From NCBI RefSeq assembly GCF_001638985.1, contig NW_017265138.1:2471993-2535992 (forward strand): a stretch of DNA of 64,000 bases. Reading direction: 5' to 3'. The notes beneath the pieces are model-generated. The model searched no databases and had not been told where the DNA came from. It saw nothing but the letters and a program-made list of their open reading frames with translations. Position 1 is the stretch's first letter, and every line of letters starts with the position of its first letter. This document shows, piece by piece, positions 33,895 to 44,025 of the stretch. The position numbers and the translations under genes are program-made. This DNA is from Phycomyces blakesleeanus NRRL 1555(-). Taxonomy: Eukaryota > Mucoromycota > Mucoromycetes > Mucorales > Phycomycetaceae.

Positions 33895-35339
33895 AAAGAT
33901 TGGCTTTAAAATGATCGTTAAAAACCTTAACAAATATAAAAAAGAAGTACTGTTCTGGAGCCACACAGAAAAAAAATGGAACTTTAAATATCTACATATA
34001 AGAACATATATATATATATATATATTACTTGTACAAATTATATAGAGACTTTTATACCTGTACATTTCTTTCAAACCATAAAACTAATAAGGCTTGTCAA
34101 TCTCTTTTTGTATAAATATGTACAAATACGGTTGTGTATCTGTATGTGAGATTGTGTGTGTGTAGATATATATGTACATGTATAGGTATAGGTATGTATA
34201 TCTATGTGTTTAAGCAAGTTTATTATACATATACTTTAAATATATTTTTAGAACATAACAAAAAATATGAGACCTTTGAAATAGTAACTTGTGTACCTCC
34301 TCGATACATTAGGTTTATCAAATTAAGCTGGCCTTTAGAAAATATATAATTATAGGTTTCTTTAGATTTGAATTTATGTATTTATAAACTCGATTGACGT
34401 AATATTGTAATACACTTGAAGATTTATTGTATTATACCATTGTATTGAATTGAATTGAATTGAATTGAATTCTATTTTATGACTATAAAATAGTTAAAGA
34501 TTTATCTATACTACCGGGGTATAATAGCAAACCATATTGTAACTATAATTACAATTTGTTGATAATTAACCATACTGGGAATTTTTTTCTTTACATTTAA
34601 AAATTTTCTAGAATTTATATTAGTATTAATATTAGTATTAGTACTTATCTTTGATCTTTTGTTACTCATAATACATTTATAAATAATATCTGCTTTGGAC
34701 ATAACACTCAACCCGCAAACGACTGGTGTGTTTTGCTATTGTTCTGCTTTGTATTGTGTCTTATTAACCACTTTCTTTTCTCTTGGAACTTTTTCTGTTT
34801 GTAATTAGGTTTGGCGCGTAGTCGAAAACATAAACCATTTGGTTATTAGTTTCAAAGTTTGGGACAACATCGTCCACAGTAAAACTAACATGCCAATAAT
34901 AATAACAATAATAATATTTGACATAAAAGGTGTTCTTCAGATATCAAAGCCAATACTCAGATTGAATACCAAACAATTGGTTATACATAACACTGTGTAC
35001 AGTTCAAAGATAGCTAAGTGCACTTTCTAAGGATCCGGTTTATTCCCAAGAATAAATTTGGCCTTCGAAATACAGAATTTCTCTATTAAGTTTGTGTGTT
35101 CCTTTGGACCTGGCACTTTTTTTTTGCGGCACAATTTTTTTTATAATAGAAAACATACATTAGTCTCATCCTTTCAAAGTTGATCAGTACACATATCCGA
35201 ATTGTATAATCACATTTACCAGATCGAGGTTCTATTTTTAACCAAATTGCTATATAAAGTGTAATGTGTGTTTTGAGAGATGAAAAAAAAAATAGGTCGT
35301 AAAGGGTTAAGGAGGTTTTTTTAGATAATCACGAAGCTA
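33895..35339. other. AT-rich spacer
   Basis: Contains TA repeats (about 34006-34025) and an (AATTG)n run at about 34445-34470. No supported gene. Confidence 0.5.
34445..34471. repeat. (GAATT)n microsatellite
   Basis: Five perfect tandem TGAAT/GAATT units. Confidence 0.85.
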
Positions 35340-35587
35340 ACTCAAAGCTTGCAACACTATTGGGAATACATACATTGTTTTGGAATGCACATTAAGTACC
35401 ATCTGGGAAGCTCACTTTCCAACACACATTTCATAATGTCCCATTTATCACGGATCGAGCTGCAGTATTTACCTTTGAATATTAGACGATTTGAAATAGA
35501 AGACTCTCAAGGCGCTACAACATCATTCTTCGTAATCAAGTCACCCTTGGATATATAATATCAGCAATAAATAACACAAAAAAATGT
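35340..35587 (+). mobile_element. Non-LTR retrotransposon 3' relic, copy 1
   Basis: Shares with 42370-42597 the ordered blocks TGGGAAGCTCAC, ATTGCAGYTAT-like GCTGCAGTATT, ATTAGACG, GAAGA and finally AATAAATAACACAAAAAAA, an A-rich end like a LINE poly(A) tail. The frame in this copy is open for 69 codons (LGSSLSNTHFIMSHLSRIEL...) but has no independent domain. 5'-truncated and dead. Confidence 0.55.
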
Positions 35588-36437
35588 ATAAGCACAAACA
35601 ATCAGTGAATCTGTAATAACAATGCACTTGCTAGCCAGTAGCATGTTATAAAATTCGATATAAGTATAACCCGCCACTTGTCTCGCTTGACTTCCCTTGA
35701 GTTTATTGGCGTAGGTTTGATAAGAAGATATTTGTCAAACATATAACGAGAACTGACACGGGATGTGGCGGCCTTCCCGGTTGACTCTTCCCACTCCTTT
35801 TACAGTTTTCTCTTCTTGATTTTCCATTTCTGTTAAAAAGGTTAGTAGTCCTGGTCAATTTTCTCTCACGCCATTTTATTGACTATTCCTTAATTATTTT
35901 ATTTTCCTTTGTCTTCATCTTTGCTCTGTTCTTAATACTTCTTGGTGCTCTATATAAAGTTAAAGAATCAAAAGTCTACGTAAAAAGAGATTTTGTAAAC
36001 ACTTCAAGTTGTAAAAATTGAAAAAAAAGAAAAATTAACCAGAGGAGATGCAAGCTTTTAGTGTAAATCATTTTTATTTTTATATTTTACTTCCTTTTAT
36101 TTCTATATTTACTCTTCTCTACGCTTATTATTTTTTTATGCTCCATGATCTTTATTTCAATGATAAATTATCACAAGAAAAATAAATAAAGGTGGGTTAT
36201 ATTAGAACATAGAACGCCTTTAATTACACAGAATTGCGTCTACACCGAGAGGGTTTTCATATTCTTTTACAAAGAATCTTTTCATAACAGCAGTAACAAA
36301 AAAGCAGTCGTTTTTTTCACAAAAAAAAAAGAAAAATATAAATTTTTGTTTATTAATCATTTATTTATTTATTTGTTTAAATATTTTGTATTTGATATAT
36401 ATATAAAAAAATATATATTTTATAAAAATATGAAAAA
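35588..36437. other. AT-rich spacer
   Basis: No supported feature apart from poly-T tracts. A TATATATATAAAA stretch at about 36396-36408 precedes the short ORF at 36438. Confidence 0.45.
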
Positions 36438-36578
36438 ATGTCCCCAGATGAACCCAAAATACAATGTTTCTTTCAAAGTTCGATAAAATCACTCCCGAGA
36501 GAGATCATCTATCGATACTTAAGCAACTGTACGAAGCTGGATCGAAATGGAGGTATAGGTACTCTTGTATCTGAATGA
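36438..36578 (+). CDS. Short ORF with F-box-like segment (46 aa)
   Basis: The ORF runs MSPDEPKIQCFFQSSIKSLP, then REIIYRYLSNCTKLDRNGG, and stops at 36578. The segment IKSLPREIIYRYLSNC matches the beginning of an F-box helix (LPxEIIxxIL). A GTATAG donor-like site within GGAGGTATAGG could mark the end of a first exon, but no continuation was found downstream. May be a truncated F-box gene or chance; a TATA-like stretch lies 30-50 bp upstream. Confidence 0.3.
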   Translation: MSPDEPKIQCFFQSSIKSLPREIIYRYLSNCTKLDRNGGIGTLVSE

Positions 36579-36998
36579 CTCAAGCTTTGTCAACGAATGT
36601 CAAAACATAAGCTTTGTAGATGAAGAAGAGTAATGAAACTCAACACACCCTGACAAAGGATCTAAGGCAAATACTTGTTATATGATAAAGAGTAAAAATG
36701 TTAGGCAGATTTGCAGCTTATTTATATTAAAATCGATTGATTAATTTCCATCTCCGTTAAATTTATTTTCAGTCAGCAGCCAACCATTTTCTTGTCTTTT
36801 ACTTAATTTGGCTTTACATTGGGACATAATAATAAAGCAGTGACGTTTCCTTATTTGGCAGCATAAAAAGAAAGGTAACTCGTTTAATTGGAAGCCATTT
36901 GAAAATATTATTAGATTAGAATTAAATATGTTGTATATACACATGGATAAGATAGTTTCTTTCTTTCTTTTTTTTATAAGAAAAAAGAAAAGCTATAA

Positions 36999-38354
36999 TC
37001 ATCGCTGAGGATTGATCTCAGTAGTAGGGTATCTAACAGGATCCATCTTGAAGATACTGTATTGTCCCTACAATCACAACAATATAAACTCATTATAATA
37101 TACTGATGACAATTTTCTGTACATAATAATAACAAGTATTTACCTTTTGAGTCAGTTTTGCCACATGTTTCCTATGAACTAAAGCATTCAGACACACAGT
37201 AACGGCGTATTTTGGAAGTTCAGTAGACTTGACAATATCATCAAGCAATCTAAGTATAATAACATTAGCTCATTATCAAAGCAAATAGACCAAGTATCTG
37301 TACTTACGCTCCATCCGGGCGAGACATGAGGGATTCAAGAATTAATTTTGTTTGGTCAAAGCGTTCCTTTTGTACCCAAACATAAGTATAACGATTGATC
37401 AGTTAATCCAATATTTACACTATTTCAACAATTGTCCAACCAGTTACCTTTTTATCACGGAATTCAATTGGTAGTTGTTCGATGATCTTTTTCGTATTGA
37501 GCTACATAAAATAATATACGATAGGTAAATACATTAAATCCACACACATACACACATTGTATATAGGTATAGATATACACCTTTCGGGTAAATCTATTCG
37601 ATTGAGCGACTGATATCTTGCTTGCTGGATTTCCGGTAGATTTATTTGATGTTCTAGGTCCAGTTCTAATAATTGGTCTTGATGGTGTTTCTTTGGAGTT
37701 TCGTTTTGTAATACGTTTAATAGTGTCTTTTGTTTTTTCTTGTGCCGGTGATTTATCACTAGGCTGAATATCTTCTATAGTTGTGTTATGTACTGCTGAA
37801 AGGTCTGTATATAGATGGTGTACCTTTTTTTTAGTACAAGTAGGAAACATCAAGGGTAAATGTTGCACGTTATTTTATATAAATCATACCTGACACAAAG
37901 GGTCTTTGGAGATGACTGTGGTTTTCAAATGATTCTTTGACAGGTGCCTGTTAGTAGGAAATATAAAAATAAGTCAATATTAAGTTTTAATTCTTTTTAT
38001 TTATTTAATTCTTTTTTTTTTAAATTATTTATGTGTGCATAATTGCATTCTTACTTGTGGCCAGTCAACTGTACCACCAATTGTAGATAAACCAAATATG
38101 AATGCTCCAAAGGATCGATTAAAGCCATCAAATGATGTTCCTACTTCTTTGAGCTTTCCGAGATTACGCTCCATTATTGCAAATTCATCGGCAAGAGCTC
38201 TCAATCGAGGCCCAAGTTCATCAAATCGTGTTGATTGTGGATCTGAATTATAGATGGGCTGTGGTAAGGCAAATGTAGCCTGACCAGTAGGTTTATTTAT
38301 AGTTTCATTTTGAGACGTCGATGTCGGATTGTCAGCATCCGGCTTAGGAGGCAT
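36999..38354 (-). CDS. DAM1: DASH complex subunit Dam1 with C-terminal winged-helix-like domain
   Basis: Exons on the minus strand: 38354-38055, 37947-37890, 37804-37581, 37501-37448, 37366-37308, 37249-37144, 37067-36999; 289 residues. Residues ~43-100 are the Dam1 core (RFDELGPRLRALADEFAIME ... SFDGFNRSFGAFIFGL ... VDWP), the part that binds the other DASH subunits at kinetochore microtubules. A Lys/Thr-rich linker follows (~120-194). Residues ~213-272 look like a winged helix-turn-helix (TKLILESLMSRPDG, LLDDIVKSTELP, YAVTVCLNALVHRKHV, wing LTQKGQYSIFKM). I know of no such domain in yeast Dam1. An in-frame upstream ATG at 38423 would add 23 residues that look like UTR translation. It lies about 500 bp from the 3' end of the next minus-strand gene. 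Confidence 0.8.
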
Positions 38355-38454
38355 TGTAATGAATCTGGTCTCGGTTATACACGAGAAAGAAGAGAGAAAG
38401 AGAAAGAAAGATGGTGATGCCATTAGTCCTTGACCATCCTTTTCTTCCCTTTAT

Positions 38455-38848
38455 TTTTCATTGAGCAACAAAGTCACAGCACCTTTTCACATAAATATAT
38501 ATACGCGCACATATATAGATACATGTGTTTGTGTGTGTAAAAGATAGAACTTCTTTAGTGTTAGCGATATTATTATTATTATTATTATTATTAAAAAAAT
38601 AAAGAAATGTGGAGCCATATTTTGATTGGTTTTAAAATAAAAGTAATGGTGGTTAATGAGTATTCAAAGATGTGTGCTAAGAAGGAAATGAGAATAAAAC
38701 ATTCGACTCCAGAAGTATAAAGGTTTTCATGAACTGGCAGATATAATAATAATGAAGATTAAGCCTACTAGAGGTGAATAAATAAAGAAAGGCATCGCTT
38801 GAAAAATAAATAAATCAAAGCTCATGCCCGTATTCCATTTGTTATAAT
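38455..38848. other. DAM1 upstream region
   Basis: TA/CA tracts and an (ATT)n run at about 38567-38592; presumably holds the DAM1 promoter and the 3' UTR of the kinase gene. No coding exon. Confidence 0.5.
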
Positions 38849-39306
38849 TTAAGAAGATCTAATCTGCCCGAGTGCTCCCTCCATGACTTGTAACCATCCA
38901 TCCAATTCACTCAATACCAAAGACAGTTCTTCTTGAAGCTCTGTTGGATCTCGAAGCCCATCCAGGTGGGGTGTGTGAATTGGTGGACCACCATATGCTG
39001 GTTGTCCACCTAAAGATGACGGCGGTGGTCTATCAGAATCAGGCGAGTTTGTCCACAAAACCTCAGACGTTGGTGTGTGGCCCATGCTATCCAAACCTTC
39101 ATCTCTTCTCATTGTCCTCGTATCAGATTCAGAAAGCGTGGGCGCTAATGGAATGGGTCCTAAAGAAGGAGGTTGGGGTGAAAGTCCAGGATGATGACGA
39201 GCAGCCTCTAAAGCCTTGCGGATTTCAGTCTATACAAGATTATTAGACAAATACAGACGAGTTTTAATTTACATTATACACACATTTTGCTGTTGTTGTT
39301 ATTGCT

Positions 39307-39344
<38 letters not shown>

Positions 39345-41925
39345 TTTCTTTTTCTCATACCTTGCGAGTATTTGCCACATTATCGGCACTAATGCTGCGT
39401 CTATGAGGAGATTCGTGAGCTTGCTTCTTTTGCTGGTCCCCAGGATCTTTTGGTTTGGTATCTGTTACATTAGCTTGCATAGATTGTTGGTAGATCTGTT
39501 GTTGTCTGTTTGCCATCAGGGCCTTGAGAGGCACACGATCCTCTTCATTGTGCCTTAGGCTGGTAGCTGACCTGACACGTCTAGCGAGTGGAGATGTACT
39601 CATTAGAGTTGGTTTGAGACTTAACGAGGGCTGCAATTCTATGGTAGAGATCGATGCTGTTCCAGGAACAGATAGAGCGGTGGGATGATTAGGTTTTGGA
39701 TCAATAGTAAGTTGCTCTCTGACTGTGGTTTGGTCAGAGTGTGAGCGTGCTCTAGACATAGGGCGATCACGGATGCCATCTTCGGGAGATTCTGGGCGAG
39801 AACGAGGCGATAGTTTAGGAACTGATGTACTCAAAAGTTGCTGTTGCTGCTGTTGACCATTGTGACGAGCTTGTGCTCCAGGAACGAGACGTCCACTACT
39901 AGATAATGCATCGATGCTGCTTTCAGAATTTATGGAGAGATTAGCCATGCTTGGCTTGAGAGAAAGAGGACTAGGAATCCTGGAGATATTAAGAGGATCA
40001 TCTTTTTGCGTCAAGGGCGTATTTGGATATGAAGACGGGTAAGGGGAGAAGGAGGGAAGATCGAGAAGAGGCTTGTTATTATTGATGTCGAGGGGTTCTG
40101 AGGAAGGTTTGATAGACGATTCGGAAAATCCTGAAGGTACGAGGGCAGGACGAGTAGGAGAAGATCCAAGCGTAATGGGTTGATTAGGAAAGTGTGGTGC
40201 CGTACGTTCTGAAGAAGACATTTGAGGTTGGGGCTGCTGTGGGCTATTGTTGAATAATCTCACCAGAGGAAGAGACTCTGGATTGCGGTATGGACGAGTT
40301 GTGAGCGCTTCTGGTTGCGGCTGTGGTTGTGGTTGTAGCTGAGAGGCGAGTTGTGCATTGGCTGGAGAAACAGTGGATGATTTTAACCTGCGGCTTGGAT
40401 TGGATTGCTGTGTCCTTATTGTCTACTCGTCCCCATTCTTTCTTTTTTAACTAAAAAGTAACGATATGTTTATTGTATTTTACCTCAAACTCCCATGCCT
40501 CTTCTTGGATATCCTCAAAATCATCCAAACCAGACTCTTCTCCTTCACTGAGACATGTTAGCTAAACGTAAGTAAAAGGTTTATTTCCACAAAATTGAGC
40601 GTATTACCTGTTACTGAGATCATTTGAGACTATACTACACCGTTTTGCTGCCTCACTTGTCTTCTTCCATTTATCGTAGCGCCCAATCACTTCTCTCAAT
40701 ATTGACTTTGTTTTGCTAGATCCTTTGATAAACTTTGATTTCGACAATTCTTCTGCACTAAGTCTCTATAGTTTAACCACACACAAACACACACAGAATT
40801 AGTAAATAATATCCACCAAAACTGTTGTTGTTCCTCACCTCTTCTGGGTCTTCACAAAGACACATATCGATAAATTCACGTATAGCAGGTGAGAATTTGT
40901 CTTCGAGGCGAGGAGGTTTTGATCGGGGAATGAGAATAACAGCTCTCATGGGGTCAACATGGGATAGAGGTGGGTTTCCCGTGGCCATTTCATAAACTGT
41001 GATTCCCAGAGACCATATGTCTGCCTATGCCATCCCCCAAGAGATCAATATACGCTGGTTGTAAAGCAGGTATTATAAATTACCTTGTAGTCGTACGAAG
41101 CACCTTCTTTAATAACCTCAGGCGCCATCCAGTAACTAGGAACCTATTTATATTAGTGTCTTATTTTCTTACCACCCTAAGAAATATTAACATACGGTGT
41201 TCCAACAAAGGTATTACGCTTAAGTGAATTGATGACCTGACCGGCCACTCCGAAATCGCACAATTGGACACTTCCTTCGGCCGTCAAGAGAATATTGGCA
41301 GCTAAAAAAAAGCAAAAAAAAAACGTACAAGTAAAATTTAATTCGATAGTCTTTGTTCGTAATATTTTAGTTACCTTTGATGTCTCTATGAATAATGCGG
41401 TTTTTGTGCAGGTAAGCAAGGGCAAGGAGTACTTCTCTTGTGATGACCGAGATATATTTTTCTTCGAGATCTCCTGCCTTCATCTATAGAGCCAACAGAT
41501 CGTCAGCCAAAAAGGAACATGAATTTGCGGCAAAAATATAACCCTTACTTACAACAGTCCTCACACTTCCACCTGCAGCATAGTCCATAATAATCCATAG
41601 TTTGGTATCGTTTAGTATGCTTCCGTAGTAAGGTGTGATGTTTTGGGAACGGGCATGAGTGAGTTGAGATAAGAGTGCAATCTCATTCTGAATGTCATCC
41701 ACATCGTCTTCCTCGGTGTCCAAATTGAGTACTTTAATAGCTACAATCTTTTTGGTCTGGTTATTGACGCTGTAATAAAATCGATTGAGTAAAGTGGGAT
41801 TGATTAAATGAGTCATAATTAAGACCCTACCCTTTGTAGACTGAGCCATAAGCACCTTTGCCGACCCGTTTGAGCTTTGTGTACAGTTGTGAGGCCGGTA
41901 CAGCTTGATTGTGTTTCATAGCCAT
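38849..41925 (-). CDS. NAK1: Ste20/GCK-family protein kinase, Nak1/Kic1 type
   Basis: Exons on the minus strand: 41925-41831, 41769-41553, 41483-41375, 41301-41196, 41135-41084, 41024-40839, 40765-40608, 40547-40484, 40422-39361, 39229-38849; 809 residues. Kinase domain ~15-275: glycine loop [11 protein letters not shown], catalytic Lys in VAIK (K44), HRD (136-138) with HRDIKAANIL, DFG (156-158), and GTPYWMAPEV. The segment [20 protein letters not shown] with SKPPRLE is typical of Nak1/Kic1/MST3-like kinases of the RAM/MOR polarity network. The long C-terminus is Ser/Pro/Gln-rich and ends in a helix ([20 protein letters not shown]), a possible partner-binding segment. Several acceptors are used just after a close branch point (GCTAAC-N9-AG before exon 8), which avoids in-frame stops. 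Confidence 0.92.
39306..39344. repeat. (TAG)n microsatellite in the last intron of the kinase gene
   Basis: About 12 tandem TAG/CTA units between exons 9 and 10. Confidence 0.9.
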
Positions 41926-42189
41926 ACCAAAATAAGAAGAAGAAATGGTAAAATAAACTAAAATGTAATAAAAAAAATATGGAGAGAGAAAGAGAGAAAG
42001 ATAGTGATAGAGGTAGAGGTGGAAAAAGAAAATGCTAAAGTACCAAAAAAAGCAAGGGAACTTTCCAAGATGTAATGGTATTTTGTTAAAATTATATGTG
42101 TAATTTTTGCAGCTTTCACCAAAATAAAAATAGATTTTGCGATGAGAGAAAATACTTGGTAAAATATTGCGCTCAAATGGGATACTTGA

Positions 42190-42597
42190 CCAATTAAATT
42201 AGTTTAACACCGAATTTGAAGATGATGAACATCTATTCCAGGCATACGCTCGTAAACAACCAGTTTGGCAACAAGTTGCAACTCGGTTCCTGATCACTCC
42301 TACCTTTCTTACGTTTGAGGACCTTCTCCTCCCAACTTCTCCGTTGTCCGTTAAAGTCAAAAACAACACAGTGTCCTCATATATTGTTCTGAAATGCAAC
42401 TCTAGGTGCTATATGGGAAGCTCACTTCTAATATATCTTCAAGGATATTCCCTTTGTCACTAGCCGAATTGCAGCTATTGCCACCTTAAACATTAGACGG
42501 CTCGAGCTAGAAGAATCTATCCAGAGTACAGCTTAAGTTCTTAAATATTTAGCCTTAGGGCATATAATTTTCTCAATAAACAACACAAAAAAAATAG
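42190..42597 (+). mobile_element. Non-LTR retrotransposon 3' relic, copy 2
   Basis: The frame from 42208 reads FNTEFEDDEHLFQAYARKQP followed by VWQQVATRFLITPTFLTFED, the layout of the C-terminal '..E...H.F..CP....W..' region after the reverse-transcriptase domain of fungal LINE-like elements. It continues past 42400 with stops. The end, AATAAACAACACAAAAAAAA at about 42577-42596, matches the end of the copy at 35340-35587. No RT core is present: a 5'-truncated, dead copy. Confidence 0.6.
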
Positions 42598-43017
42598 TTC
42601 AACACTATGGTTAAAAAGAAATTGTACATTTTGTAGAGTAAAATAACAATAGAAGATATTTGAGGGTAGAGATTTATTCATGGCTGCAATTGAAGCCATC
42701 ACATCTTGATTTTGTGCTCTTATTTGTATGCTTCATTTGTAGCTTATAATCTTTATAGAATCGAGAATAGAAGCACAACGCCTTTCTTTTTTAATACGCA
42801 GAAATCAAAAAGTCAAGCGTGTAAGCGTAAATTTGAGTGTTGTAATCGCAATATATATATATATCATTCTTGATTGCAATTGTGTATACATATTATACAC
42901 TTTAATATGCAATTATAGTTTTAGCATTAAGTAAAATCCTACAAATAAATAAAGCTCTAATGCTATTTCCAATAGAGTCAAATAAACATTGGTACACAGT
43001 TTGTACACTTTTACTAT
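42598..43017. other. AT-rich spacer
   Basis: No gene seen. TA repeat at about 42851-42862. Confidence 0.5.
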
Positions 43018-43266
43018 TTGGTGTGGACAGACTAAAAAGTTCAAAAAAAAGTTCAAGCGACTCTGACTGAATAGTCTTCTTCCATTGCCCAATGGATTGA
43101 GAGTAAGATCATGTTTTTGGTGGAAGAAATGAGTCACAGGGTGCAAAACTTAAAAAAACCTACAATAAAATAGTTCTTACTTGATAGAAGAGATACTATT
43201 ATGACCATTTAATTTTATCTAATATGCATTTGAACCAATTTTGAACTTTTAGTCTGTCCACACCAA
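43018..43266. mobile_element. MITE with ~27-bp terminal inverted repeats
   Basis: The left end TTGGTGTGGACAGACTAAAA and the right end (reverse complement identical apart from one A in a run) bound 249 bp of non-coding AT-rich sequence. The interior holds a second stem (CTTCCATTGCCCAATGG ... GGTGGAAG). A clear target-site duplication is not visible. Coding capacity is nil. A diverged relative of its interior sits at about 4955-5040. Confidence 0.75.
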
Positions 43267-43545
43267 CCGAGAAGCTCATACACACAATGAAGTCACCAAA
43301 AAGATATTTACACCTCAGTGACATCCTTTACGGACATTTAATCCAAAATGCAGGAAGTGTACCAAAAAAGGATCCTGTCAGGTCCACCACATGCGTGCAT
43401 CCAACGCACTACAAAAAGTCTAATTAATACTCCGAAAACCGTTTAAGCACGGGCACAACATCTAGAATAGAAGTGTATATCACTTGAAATAAACAGAGGC
43501 TGTTGTTTAATTGTGGCTTTGGAAAGGCAGTAATCATCAAACAGT

Positions 43546-43915
43546 CTAAGCGTATAATGAATCAGAGAATGAAAAGATGTCCATGAAAGGTACTATAAAT
43601 TGTCGCCCTGTTTTTCTCCTTTTTATTTTTGTGACACTTGCCTTGCATCGGCCATTCAACTGCTGCATAGAGGTAAAGGACCATTTTTGACTGACAAAGT
43701 AAGCGATCTTGATAGAGGTGGTCTGCCAAGGAGCAGCCATAAGAGTACCGACGTAGAAAACAGGTGCCCTGAGCAAGTGAGCAACCAGGATTAGTCCATT
43801 CGCTCGCTTCCCATTGATCGCCACAGGAACAAGAACAGGACTGCACAGCCAGTATTACGTCACTTGTCAAGCCAAATTTAATACCAATAAAATCCCAACC
43901 AAGATTTTCACACAT
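43546..43915 (-). CDS. Overlapping unassigned ORFs, possible first exon of a small gene
   Basis: Two minus frames are open here (92 and 117 codons). The 92-codon frame has coding-like C-ending codons, especially MAAPWQTTSIKIAYFVSQKW followed by SFTSMQQLNGRCK, just before a GCAAGT donor-like site at about 43644. No family is recognised and no continuation exon was found towards 43270. If real, it would be divergent from the paladin gene with a ~110 bp shared promoter. Confidence 0.25.
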
Positions 43916-43931
43916 CCCCTTCTTATCTCTT

Positions 43932-43962
43932 TACCTTTCTTTCTTTCTTTCTTTCTTTCTTT
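43932..43962. repeat. (CTTT)n microsatellite
   Basis: Tandem TTTC units about 65-95 bp upstream of the paladin start codon, in its probable 5' UTR or promoter. Confidence 0.85.
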
Positions 43963-44025
43963 TATTCATTCTTATTTATTTATTTATTTTTTAAAAAAGG
44001 AAAAAAAAAGAAAACCAAAATCAAA

